From NCBI RefSeq assembly GCF_932526225.1, contig NC_064035.1:10961296-11025295 (forward strand): a stretch of DNA of 64,000 nt. Reading direction: 5' to 3'. Shown one piece after another: positions 33,933 through 45,900 of this stretch. The DNA is from Nematostella vectensis (taxonomy: Eukaryota; Cnidaria; Anthozoa; Actiniaria; Edwardsiidae). The stretch's first letter is position 1; every line of letters starts with the position of its first letter. Made by a program: the position numbers and the translations under genes. The notes beneath the pieces were generated by a model. The model worked only from the letters and a program-made list of their open reading frames with translations. It was not told the origin of the DNA and made no database searches.

Positions 33933-36190
33933 TGTGGACTATCAACCCTTGTTGGGCGCAATAGTGCAATCTACTGAGGGCTAGCTTCGTTCAGAACCCA
34001 GGAAGGCTGTACGATGTCTGTTTGAGGCCTCTTTTCGTGATTACGTTTGCTTACGTTCATAGATGATCGTCTTAGGATTAAGGACAAGCCTCAGAAACAC
34101 GACCTATTTAGTCTAAACAGTGACCGTGTCTGCCAAAGACCGCTCCCCCAGCAGCTTAACCTCTTAAAATGAACAACTAGAGGAAGAAAAGTATTCTATT
34201 GACAGTCGTTTAAGAAGCAGCTCACTTGAGCAAAGTTTTACCTGTCAATTTTGGTTGAAGTACAAACATTCTGTTACTCGTAACCACTTCAGAACAAAGA
34301 TTGAAAAATGACCACTTGGCACGGATCTTTGCATGACAGGGCAAAAAATGGGCTGCCATCCTTGAAGTTGTACGTAAGACGCCAGCACGCAACACGTACC
34401 AAAACACGACGACGTGAAATAGCCTCCTTCGCTAAGAAATCATGGAATAGGCTTTCTGGGATTCGAGGATACGACTCAGTGACATGAAATGCCGCTGAAA
34501 GTGGGATCCACTCATCACGTGATCAACCATAACCTACACGAGATGTTCATAGTGTATACCGCTGACATAAACAGCGCTGTCCACGTCTATACCTACTTCT
34601 CAAAAGATTTCATTCGTCACCCGATTCATCTAAACGCTTAGTTGACAAGTATTTCTATTTTACATAATAAAGAAAGGATAATTGTAATTTTGTTGGTAAA
34701 AGGGAGACTGGCACAGATCCGTTAATTAAAAGTACAATGGCCATATGATGGCAACGATTAAAAAAAAAATGTAAAAACAGACGTCAGAACGATTATTCAA
34801 CACATAAGTTTAAGCCGTAAAATAGGATAACACTAGCTTACCGTTGTTGAGTCCGCAAAGCTATCGTTATGACGAAAGCATACTTTGCCGTGGGCACCAG
34901 AATCTATACTCATTCGATCGTAGTGTGTTCCTCTCGATTGCCTCTTATTAGGCATCTTAAAAAGTCATAAATGCCGTGAAATTAAATGCGTGAAAAGTTG
35001 GATATCTCTTCTAGCATTTTTCTTCATTTCATTCCACCATGGGTTGGAAAACGAAACATCAGTATCGTTTTATACGGAGGTGAGAAAAAAACATACACAA
35101 TTCCAATGAACAATTCCGAAAAAATGACGCATCAATCAAAAGCCATAATTCTTTGAGAAGGTAGCCAGGTTGATCAATCAACATACGGTCCCTACTTACG
35201 CGCCTAAAATAGTACATAGCACAAATGCCGAGATATGACAAAATCCTAGAGATGTCCCTTTATTAATTGAAAAAAAAAGCTATACATTTTTCACATTGGT
35301 CAGTAAAAAATCCTAAGCTTGGTAATTTCTCACTGACAATTAAAACGGTAACATTTTTGTAAACCGGAAGAACTTAAATAGCAAAGCATTCGAGTAGCTT
35401 TTAGGCGAGTTTAAGAGAAAATGCAACTGACAGAGGGATGATGGAAAAGTAGGGACGATCAATCCCCGCCTATAACCTCTCCACACCCGTGTCAACAAAA
35501 CCCTGTTTGACAATATCAGAAAGTTCGATTCGTGGGTTTAGCGCGTTAAGGTGAATAACCTTTGGCGCAAATAATTCATAGGACGACTTCTTTGATTAAA
35601 GCCTGAGGGGATGTATTAAAAAAACCTTTAAGAACCATATCTGAACCATTTTTTTTAACATTTACGTCTAACGCACACAGTGGTAATGACAACCTAGCAA
35701 CTCCTGATTCCTGATTAAAAAAAAGATTTGGTCTGAACTTTCTATTTTAGTAGTTGTGAGAAGAGTAGAGCTAATAAATAAACACTTTATAATCCCGAAG
35801 TCATGTGCTGAATAGTATGTGATGCGTACGTGCGAAATTACTAAGGTTGGAATTCGAGACTTGTGTCTTAGAATTGAGAATTATTGACCTCTCACTTAGG
35901 TCTCGCAAGCAAACTACCAATTTCGCCGGGTTTTTTAAAACCAGAATTCTAATCACACACACATTCTTGGCATTGTCCTTCCACCAAAGGTATGTGTTTT
36001 CGCCTGGAAAGCCAGGCCATTAAAATCAGAGTTGTCCACAAAGTCAAAGATGCCGAAATACATGGGCCCCGACATGGGCACAAGTGATACGAGTGATACT
36101 TTATGGGGAGCGATGGTCAAAATCCACGTATCTTTTATTGTTACTAAAATTAGAACAACCTTTAGCCGGAAAAATGTTCAGAGACTAAAT
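33933..36190. other. Upstream region of gene 2, no gene seen
   Basis: 2.3 kb without a supported gene. The promoter of gene 2 should lie just above 33932. Open frames here (34222-34407, 35059-35241) show no domain. Confidence 0.4.
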
Positions 36191-36832
36191 TAGTGTGTTT
36201 GACACTGTCACCTTTATCTTTGCATTGTTTGAGGAGATTAAAGGATTTGTAAAATTGAGGTATGTACTTAAAGGACGTAGCGGAGATTGCAGATGGATCT
36301 GATAGGAGAATCTACTAGGGAGGTCTTAGGTCTCACGAGGACCCAGGTAAAAAGGCAAGCCGACATTGCGTCAGTTGCAAACCTTCTCAAGTACTGGGTA
36401 GTAAAGGTGGGGCGCTGGAAGCACCACAGGTCGGAAGCCAAAAAATTAATTTTCTTGTTTCGATCATCAGCCTGAAATGGCAAGTAATAAAACCATACTG
36501 ACGACAGCATCATACACAGACGTGTATGACCCAACATGCCTTGCGCACCTCTCAAATATGACTGCAAAAGCCTACAGAAATGCTGACTCTTTTTCTTCCT
36601 TTGACTGAGCGGTAATATTGTTAATTATTACAATCTCAGCCTTTTTAATGTGTATTTACACAAGAGGATAAAATCCAATTTCACAACTTCGATCCGCAAT
36701 GGGAAAACATTTGGTGATCGACCAAACAGGACTCCCCTTGTCGTGAACATTGATATTGAAGAAGCGTCCAATGCTATAGTTAACTCGTGTTTTGACGTAA
36801 TTCAAGAGAGGCTTCCGGAAAAGGCTAAATAA
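36191..36832 (+). CDS. Possible exons of an unrecognised plus-strand gene
   Basis: Weak evidence. An exon-like stretch near 36200-36258 (FALFEEIKGFVKL before GTATGT) is followed at 36640-36832 by an exon-like open frame after an acceptor ATCTCAG. It reads NGKTFGDRPNRTPLVVNIDI and ends VIQERLPEKAK with a stop. The codon choice looks coding, but no family is recognised and the middle exons are not resolved. The stop lies only 74 bases before the next start codon, so it could also be upstream sequence of that gene. Confidence 0.22.
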
Positions 36833-36906
36833 CTTTGCCTGGTCGCTCAGTCATAGTTTAATTACCATTTTGGGTTACTTTTAGGCAGGGCTTACAGTCA
36901 ACCACA

Positions 36907-38119
36907 ATGCTTCACTTACTCCTTTGGGTGTGCACTTGTTTAGCTAATACAAGAGCACTAGGTGATCCTGTTAGCTTCTTGCCTACTAGAGACAGTCCGG
37001 GTCTGTTGAAGGGATGCTACTCTCGTCCCGCGCTTGGGACTTTGTGCTTTCTCGTCCATGAGGACTTCATGTATGTGCGGGACTCCCAGGGTGGCAATGT
37101 TGTCTTCTACCTCAAGTACAACAAAGACACGCACTACTTTCAAGCCATGCGTCACCACATCATAAGGTATGCGAGGCGGGGGCGGGGGGGAGGGGGGGTA
37201 GTTTGTAGTTCACTTTAGAGAAATACGTCGATGCGATGTGTGCATGGAACAAAAAGATTTTAAAACGTCCTTCACCTGTATCAAAAAGTTCTTGCTGGGG
37301 CATGTCTATTCATTGACTTTTATTCTTAGGTTCCGAGACAAAACAATAAGCAGCGGAAGAAGCGACCACCACGCGTCGCCGTGGCATGTGAGGTCTTTAA
37401 TCAAGAGGGCCCTCCACAAAAACCGCCTCAAACAGACCCGCGCAAGACGAGCAGTCTTCAAGAGTAGAGTACATTCCCGGATTGGGCTTTACAAGGCACT
37501 GCTTTTAGGTTATCTCTCACAGGAGCTTCATACACGGGTGTCCAAGGCCAGAGTAGCGATCTCGCCACTTTTGGCTCAGCGGTTTCACTTGATGGCTCTA
37601 GGGACCCTTCGTGCTCTTGGCCCCTCATTCAAGAAGGTCAAAGCCCAAAATCACCGACACAGCGCCAAACTTTACACAAAACATCGCCCTGGCGAGACAA
37701 GAGTTGAGACTAAAAAGAATGGCGACAATTTTCATATAGATAAAGCACGAAGCCTTTCTGACGATGCTAAATTAAGACGGGAGAATCGAGTTGATCGTGA
37801 CGCAGTGTTTAGCACTTCTCTCGCCTCTAGCCCCATTCGTCCGCAGCCAACGAAGCACTCAACGTGCAGTGTACCAGGGCACGCTACGAGCGGCTCGTGC
37901 GACATGCGTGGGCGCAGCAGCGATTGTTTTGGGATGTGCGGTACGGTGTGCTGGTGTTGGTCCTGGGTGTGTGGAGACTGCTGTCTCCATACGGGGTGCT
38001 ACCAACATGACTGGTGTTGTCGCCGAGGATATCTAACCATCCACTGTTTGTGCCCATGGTGCTTTGGTTTTGACTGCACCAGGGGTTACCGAGGTTACCC
38101 CGAGTGTTTGCGTGATTAA
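36907..38119 (+). CDS. Secreted protein with C-terminal Cys-rich, PLA2-like HDxCC domain
   Basis: Two predicted exons, 36907-37166 and 37330-38119, phase-compatible (AG/G), giving 349 aa. The N-terminus is a signal peptide (MLHLLLWVCTCLANTRALG). Residues about 20-110 form a compact domain (GCYSRPALGTLCFLVHEDFM, then NVVFYLKYNKDTHYFQAMRH). A long basic region (about 110-270) has several dibasic sites. The last 75 residues are rich in Cys, Gly and Trp: DCFGMCGTVCWCWSWVCGDC, then GCYQHDWCC, then CLCPWCFGFDC. C-x-x-H-D-x-C-C resembles the catalytic His-Asp motif of secreted phospholipase A2, but the calcium loop (YCGxGG) is not seen, so enzymatic activity is uncertain. An upstream acceptor (ACTTTTAG, about 36881) suggests a 5' UTR intron. 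I do not recognise the whole protein. Confidence 0.72.
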
Positions 38120-38320
38120 AGGCACCATCTTACCCTTACCCCAATGCAGATCTTATCCGCAGTAAAAAGCCGCCATTTTGTCACCCAAGCAAAAATATCC
38201 AGTGCGAGAAAGCATCCTTTTCCACTACCTAATTTATGTTATATTTTACATTAAATTGTTAAGGAATTTTAGGACTTTTTTAATTTTATTATTTCGAGAT
38301 TTCTATGGGAGGGGATGTAT

Positions 38321-38326
38321 AATAAA
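38321..38326 (+). terminator. Poly(A) signal AATAAA of the Cys-rich protein gene
   Basis: Canonical hexamer about 200 bases after the stop at 38119, on the same strand, before the convergent SAXO gene. Confidence 0.55.
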
Positions 38327-38550
38327 GTCTATTTTTGAGAATGACTTTTTAGAAACATTTATACCAAGCACAATACGTCTTGTCAGGTGAATTACAAAAT
38401 AACCACAAAAAACCTTTTAATCATGGATTGTATCTAAAAGATGCATACCGAAGAACAAGCGTAGACAATGTGTGTAATTGGTTTGGTCGCCCACTGCTCA
38501 ATATTTAAGGGAAGGTTAAACTGATACAAATCTAACAAATCTAGCACTAT

Positions 38551-38556
38551 TTTATT
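38551..38556 (-). terminator. Poly(A) signal AATAAA of the SAXO gene
   Basis: TTTATT on plus reads AATAAA on minus, about 185 bases after the SAXO stop at 38740. Confidence 0.55.
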
Positions 38557-38739
38557 ATCCAAATATGCAATCATTACATCAGTCACACTGTAATACAAAA
38601 TAACATTTATACGGTTATGATAAGAAAAAACTCGAATCTGTATTTTGAAATATTTGTATCTACTTATGTGATTCATTTAGAAAGTCTATTTTCTAAACCG
38701 TGTTCTTATAGAATATAACATCAATAATTGTGACCACTA

Positions 38740-41700
38740 TTAGCGCCCTGTGATCATAGCCTCCCTCTTCTCTATTGGCTGTTGTTTTTGTAAGATCTTG
38801 TCCGCTTCCTTCTGGACCTGGTGATTGCTAACCCACTTGAGGTAGGAACACTCGTCCTGGTTTTTCTGGATGAAATCTGCCTTATACACGGTCTTGTCCA
38901 GTATCTTGCCGTCTGTCATCTGCAATTGCTGTTCAGGTTTGAAAGTCGTGCGTGGTCTCCCGCCAATTGCGCCCTTAAAGTCTTGTGTTGTCACTGAACC
39001 ATCTTGGTGGAACTTCGATATGGGTTTTAGGTACACGGCGGATTCGTGGAAATCGCCGTATCTCTTGAATGGTACGTTTTCGTGAGGCTTGAACTGGCTC
39101 TGGTATGCCGTTTCGCCTTCAAACTTGATGTTGCTTGGTTCTGTTCGTGTGGGTGGTCGGATCACGGGTACTTTGACGGGCGCCTTTTGTGTGTAATCCA
39201 CCATTGTTTGAGTCATGACTTCCATCTTGAGATCCGGGTTAACGTGGGTTGACATTTCCGGTTTCATCATCTGGGTTCTGCCAATTGTCTTAGGGTCCCA
39301 TGTTATTTTAAAGGTATCATTATTGGTGGTTTCGAAGTTCTGGTCGTTGTTCATCTTTAGTGAGAGAGTTGCGGGGGGTGGCTGAACAGACTTGGCAGGT
39401 TTTGGCATTCGACCATGATAACCTGGAAAATCACTCCTGAATTGGGTGTCGCCCTGGAACTTGGCCCGCTTCCCCATGCTGATAACTGCTTTGCGCTTTT
39501 GCAGCTCTTGTCTGCCCTCGTGAGCTGGTGTTTTGTAGGTGTCTTGGTGGGTGGTGGTGTGGTAGTGATCCCCTTCCACCCCTATATCCACTTGATCAGC
39601 GCCAGGCACACAAGTCTTAGCGACTGGAGCATATTTACCCTTATACACCTCTTGGTTCCATGTTTTCATGGCACTGGTTTTATCTGGGAAAAGAATTGAG
39701 CCTGTGAAGGTTGGCAGCTCTCCGTAAGTAGCCTGTGGCAAAGGCTTTTTAGCGGTGAACGTAGCGTTGTGGGTGGTCTCTCCCTGAAATTTGGCTTCTG
39801 GTTTAGAAGTGACTGTCTTCGGGCGGCTTAAATGCACAATAGAAGGTGGTCCACGATCTTTGTATTCCTGGTTATATTCAGTTGCACCATCTAACTTAGA
39901 CGATGATATAGTATATGATTCCATCATCTATAAAAATCAAAAGAAAAAATACTAGACATTAGATTTCATTAACAAAAAACTAACCTCCTTATAAGGACTA
40001 CAATCAAGCCCCCATAACCCAAACTCGGATAAAACATGAGCTCTCTTTCCTTTGATTCATCCCTAGACATTTCTTTTGAGTTATTTCTACTTGGATGACT
40101 CTGGCACCCCATTAAATAGCAGGGTTCCACTGCAGTTGCTGAAAGTTACAGTGTGCTTTGAGCCAGCGAGACTCTACAAGACACAGAGAGACTGGGAAAT
40201 CTTGACGTGTCATTTTCAAAGGACAACAAACAAGTGTTATTCCATTTTAAGGTTTATAGGTTATAAATGGGGAAAATAAGTAACATAATAATAATGGGAT
40301 TCAATTGCAGTTTAACCAGCTGTAATAGCATTTTCCTGCATTTAGAGGAGGTACAGATGAGAGGTTTAAATTTTCAAAAAAACGCACAGACGACGTATTT
40401 TGAAATCCAGTACTTCTCCCCCTAAACTTTATGTTTATAAGAATTTTTTTCTGAATGCACCTTTTATGTTAGTTTTTGTATTTTAACACAAATAAAACAA
40501 TTATTATGACTTATCCCACAAGCGTCAATAATCTAAGAGGTGATGCACATCCTGAGCTCTGTTAACTGGGCAAGAACTACAGCGATAATTTGTTTGAATC
40601 TGGCATTCATACGGTATACCGCCTTCTCAAAAATATTGTTAGGAGCAGGTCATTATGAGTTTGGAGGAGGTTTAGGTTGTTGAAGGTTTCATTGTCCTCG
40701 TCAATAACAAAACAAAAATAATATATCCTCTGTCTGGATGGAGACTGTCAAATCTCCAGAGAAGGTGGCTCGTTGAGCCGGCAGCCAGGAGGTATTAATT
40801 GTTCTTTTGAAGATTTAAACTTCGTAACTAAGTCTGTCTTTGTATTTATATAAGGAAGATTTGTTGTTCTAAATTTATGTGCTTCCCTCTGTCTCTATGG
40901 TCGCTGTTTTTTAGAAGGTCCTGTTACATACCTTGCAAGGTTTTGTAAATGGCAACTCTCTTTCCACAAACTGCAACCTCTGCTCTGTTCTAAAATCCAT
41001 GGGAGGAGGGTGTGGATTTCTCAGCTTTGGGAGGGGTCTTCGGAGATGCCTGGGGGCGGCATTATGTGACTTGTACGTAGCCTGGTAATCTGTCTCAACT
41101 TGCCCCATGCCTGGGCGTTTAAAAACCTGCTGCATTTTTTGGACATTCCGTGTACAACCCTCATGGCGATGATACCGTCTGGTGGAATTTGAAAGTAATT
41201 TCTTGGTTATTTTGGCAATGGTGTCTTATGATGTAGATGTAGATTTTTATCAATGTTCAAAAAATGTATATTTTGAAAATCAAAGGTTACAGATTTTGAC
41301 ATTGATAGTAAATCAGCTCTATTTACCCAGCCATTTATTTGTAATAATACAAGATTTTGTTGGTAAATAATTGCTCAATAATCTGTTGAAGTCTGTCAGT
41401 CTGGAAGAATATAGCCATCTTCAAATTTTTGCACAAGTCAAATTCTTAAAAAGAGTCCTGGTTTACAGCTTGTTAGTTGGTTGATAGTGTTCATACTAGT
41501 GTAACACGAACAAATTTTATTTAGCATAATAACATACTGGTTCTTAAGTACTATAGTTGCGAATGAAGAATAAAAACCTCCTATTGGTAAGAATAATAAA
41601 GTTCCCATTCTTTTTTGTCTTGCTATTTCATACATTTGGCTCACTCTTTCCGTCATTAATTTCACCAAGACACATGTATCGAAGAAAGATTAAAAAGATT

Positions 41701-42048
41701 TTCTAGTTTTTGATCAATTGGAGTTTAAAACAAGTGAATCACGCCAAGTTATATTATTCCATTAGGACAAATTATTTCTACATCAAAGATTAATGTTGGC
41801 ATGAGTGCAACATCGAAAAGTTCGATTTCTCTCGAAGATGTTAGTGACTTTACAAGTTGAAACCCTCTAATTCATTTCTTTCAATCGATAAGACAGTTTA
41901 GATGTTCTAAACTTAGAGATATGCAAGAGTAATTTCCGCAAAGATAACACGCTCCTTACCCGCAATCGCATAACTCGCAAACACACTTCAATCCTCTATC
42001 CTTGAGAAGCTTTTCAGTAGCGGCGGAATACTGCCTATTCACCACCAT
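38740..42048 (-). CDS. Stabilizer of axonemal microtubules (SAXO/FAM154) protein
   Basis: Predicted exons: 42048-41960, 41178-40932 and 39927-38740; the phases agree and give 507 aa. The diagnostic N-terminus is rebuilt across the first splice: KCVCELCDCG in exon 1 and RYHRHEGCTR in exon 2, like the CELCDCGRHHCPH start of vertebrate SAXO1/2. The rest consists of SAXO Mn-type repeats: KFQGETTHNATF, KFQGDTQFRSDF, KFEGETAYQSQF and ILDKTVYKADF, spaced 30-70 residues apart. Family members bind and stabilise doublet microtubules in cilia, flagella and centrioles. The start is the ATG at 42048 in the first exon; the exon is open a little further upstream (acceptor-like TTTATTAG), so a longer N-terminus is possible. 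The gene is divergent from PMS1, about 900 bases apart. Confidence 0.88.
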
Positions 42049-42945
42049 CTTTTGTAGTAACCTCTCCAGTTCTAATAAAGGAAATTTTTTAGAAAGACAA
42101 TCAACTGAATACAAGCAGCTGGATCAGGAAATTGCCTTGTGTTGACAATAGTTCCATGCCGAATGACTCGAAAAATTACATTCCACAATGAGAAATTCAT
42201 TTTTACCTGGTTTAAACTGCGCTTGATTCAATACTTTTGTTACTATTGCCTTATTTTAAAAGCGTTCTTTCTAGATCAGCGACGTGCGCGAGATAAGAAG
42301 CAATAAAATATTTTTCCTAGTGTTATGGTTTATTGGGGTCGCCCTGGTTACCGGGCATGTAATGCGAGCCCCTCGCTTGGGTCCCCAGGGGACCACATGA
42401 TGTATAGAAACTAAAAAAAATATCGGAAAGAAAACCAGCACACAATAAAAGTGTTAAAGAAACTTATCATTACGGGCATTACTCTGTTATAATATCAACC
42501 TTCTACTTTAACTTTCTTTTCTCGATAACTATCATGATAGTTATCGAGAGTTATTGTTAAATCATACAAAAATGCATGCACAAAAAAGTCAAAGTTTAAA
42601 TTAAAGTTTTTTGTGCGGCTTTGAATTTGAATTAATGCAAAATAATAATAATAAATCATATTTTATCACGATTTTTTTTTTACTTGAGCTCGAATTATAG
42701 CCGAACAACGTTCGGGAGGCCTCGGATTTTCTTCGTAACACGTGACAATTTCCCGGTTTCGCGCTCAATCTTGAATCGAAGTTGTGGTTATGTACGGAAC
42801 ACAGCATATCTTTGTTATAGATTTCTCTTCTAAATTTTGATATCTGTATGAGGAATGGGCCTCGAAATATAGCTCTCTACACACACATTGTAAGGAGAAC
42901 CTCCTAATCCACGAAGAAGTAAAGAGCTGGCATTATTGATGGAAG
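42049..42945. promoter_or_regulatory. Shared upstream region of SAXO and PMS1, with 30-bp palindrome
   Basis: The two genes are head to head with 897 bases between start codons. A perfect 30-base palindrome occupies 42520-42549, half-site TCTCGATAACTATCA, near the middle. A poly-T/poly-A region is nearby. No TATA box is evident. Its use as a bidirectional promoter is inferred from the layout only. Confidence 0.4.
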
Positions 42946-45900
42946 ATGAGCTCTCTGAACTTGTTACCTCAAGACACCGTTCATCGGATCGCTAGCTCTC
43001 AAGTCATCACTTCCGTCAGTAGCGCCGTCAAGGAGTTGCTGGAAAATGCACTAGATGCCAGGGCAAACAGTATTGAAGTCAAATTGGTGAGCCATACAGT
43101 CTTGAACATTAAGGACCTTCCAGTTATTCCCGTATTTACCAACTCACCGCTGTCTGTGAAAAGCCAGGAAAGCTGACGACGGAGTTCAAATCCACAGGGA
43201 TCCCCTCCCTGTGTGACTCAGAAAGGGGCGGATCAGGGCGGTGGTGGGAGGCTGAACTAAGCGCTACACGAAAAAAAAAAAATACAAAAAATTCGAGACT
43301 GACATTTTACCACACTGTGTATTGGTTGAACAAGTGCAGCCCTGATTATTTAATTATTTATGTCCCAGAAGGGGGATGCTTATTTCAAGATAAAATATGA
43401 AAGAAGTGCTTTTTTACAATGTACAAGGAGTAAAAATCCTTCTCGCACCACATAAAAAATAGTGAAAATGTTGGGGTACTACTACTTTCAGTCTTCATTA
43501 CTCACTTTCTTATGGACCGCCCCCCTTGTCTTCCAAGTCTTTAGAGGCGAGGCACTTATTGAGGAGAAGCCCTTATTCTAGCACTTAGGGTATTACAAGC
43601 TCTACCTTGGCTGGCTTGAAAGTTTTGGGGAAGCATCTTTTGGTGTAAAGGGTAAAGCATGTTAGAGTTCTAGATCTGGGGATTGGTGCTTCACTATTTC
43701 CTTTTTTCTTATTTCATATTAGCAGTATGCATTGTCTGTTCATTGAACCAATTTCTTGTACTGAAAACATTCTTAACCTGTGACTTTCTGCTCCCCTAAA
43801 AAGGCGATTGTTACAAATGAAATACATTTTACTGTAAGTTTTGAGGATTTTTAGTTATCATTGTTTGTTTTTATATCAAATAGGAAGAATATGGCTTGGA
43901 GAAGATTGAAGTTCGCGATAATGGCACTGGGATCCCTCAAGATGATGCCCAATTCATGGCTCAGCGACACTACACTTCAAAGATAACAACCTTCCACAAC
44001 CTTGACAGTTTGGCATCTTATGGGTTCAGAGGGGAAGCGTTGTGCTCTTTGTGTGCTGTTAGCAATGTTTCTGTTATGACCAAAACAAATAATGAAGAAG
44101 TTGGTATGTGTTATACACTTGATCAACATGGAAGAATCTCAGCAACCAAGCCATTGCCTCTCACAACAGGAACTGCAGTTACTGCTTGTAACCTTTTTAA
44201 AAATCTTCCTGTTAGGAAGCAATTCTCTCGGGGCAACAAAAAATGCAAGGATGAGTTGAAAAAGGTTGAAGAGCTTATCATGGCATTTGGTCTAATTCAT
44301 CCTAGTGTTCGGTTGACTTTAAGGCACAATAAAAGCATAATCTGGCAGAAAAATAAATGTGAGGATTTAAAAAAAGCCTTAACTGGTATCATTGGTGCTA
44401 ATGCAATGTCAAGCATGGAAGAAATTATGGCTAAAGATGATCAAACTGGGTTGAGGATTGAAGGGTTTGTACCAAAGCCAGGATCCGACCCAAATGTCAC
44501 AAGCCGGTCCATGGGGGACAGGAGTTTTGTTTATGTCAACAAGCGACCTGTTGTCCTTAAAGAAATTGCACAGGTACAGGGAAGTGTCTGTGATTATGTT
44601 CTTTGTCATGTTATACTGTTTGGTCAACATGTTTTTATAAAGGTGTACTTCGACTTGTTTTTAAAAGTGTACTGTTTTGCATCAACATTATTTAAAATGT
44701 TGCTTCACACAGGTGAAAATGGCAGTGTGCTTGTGCCAATACAAGTTATGTTTCGTTCTACTTCAAATCTTCATCCTTCTGTTTTTCAGGTTGTTAGAGA
44801 ATTCTACTTGAAAATCCACCCAACCATCTCTAACCGCCACCCAGTTGCATTTTTGAGCATTGAGGTACCTCCCTGTGCAGTAGATGTAAATCTTGAACCA
44901 AACAAGTCTAGGGTTCTTCTCACAGAAAAAGATATAATCATTGATCTGCTGAGGAATTCATTAGAGGAGCTTTATGTGGACCATAACAAAGAAGAGTATG
45001 ATCAGGAAAATTTGCTTGTGGCGAATGGTGGTCACAGTATAGAAAATGGGAAAACTAATAACATTATTGAAAAAGTCTCAAAAACCCGTACTGATGTTAT
45101 TGCCCAACATACAGGGAAATCTTTGCATGATAACCACAGTAATCTAGATAACAATTTGAGCAGTTCTAACTTGGATAACAAATGTACAAACAATGGTATG
45201 GAGGCAAAGCCACCTGGGAACACAAGCAAGGATAGCAAAAGTCTGTTCAAAGTCTCTGGGGGAGATCATCAGTCAGCTGAGTGTTCAACGGCTTCAAATG
45301 TTTCATCAGTGAAGCAGGGCGAAAGTATAGACAAACTAGACATTGACAACATTGCAAGGCTTTTGGATGATCCTACAAAAGATTGCCTAGACATCAGAGT
45401 ACTAGAAAGCCCCTTACAGCAAGATAAGAGGTCCAGTGATGTACCAAACTTTGAACTGTTTGATCCTGATGAGCTGCTAGGGGATGATGATGAGTTTGAT
45501 GAGATTCTTGCTACAGCTAGCCAACAAAGGACTTTGAATAGGCATGTTGTAACTCCAGGAACTAGCAATTTAAGTTCCAATAGCAGTGCCAATGATATTT
45601 CTAGTAACAGTTTAAGTGTCAAAGATGTTTCAACTGAGGACTGGAGTAGGGGGGGAATGAAAAATGATCATGGACAATATGTTCAAGTAAGTACTACAGA
45701 TTTGTGTTATCTACCAGACACAGTAAATGTTGAGTGGATCCAGCTTTTGAATGAACAATCTTTAACGAATTATCTATGTTAGTTGTACCTATTTCTAGTG
45801 TCACATGCAGGGCTGAGATTAAGTGGCCACTGAAGACAGGTTGGACACTTCAAATAAGTTTAATGAAACACATTAAAACGGCCATCGCACCAGTTTACTT

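Noticed and set aside
36268-36567. 99-aa minus-strand frame
   Set aside because: No family resemblance; it overlaps weak plus-strand exon candidates, and neither strand can be preferred with confidence.
44574-44789. Constitutive coding sequence between PMS1 exons 2 and 3
   Set aside because: It has good GT-AG ends, and the PMS1 family reads directly from KEIAQ to VVREFY without the insert; kept only as a possible retained intron.
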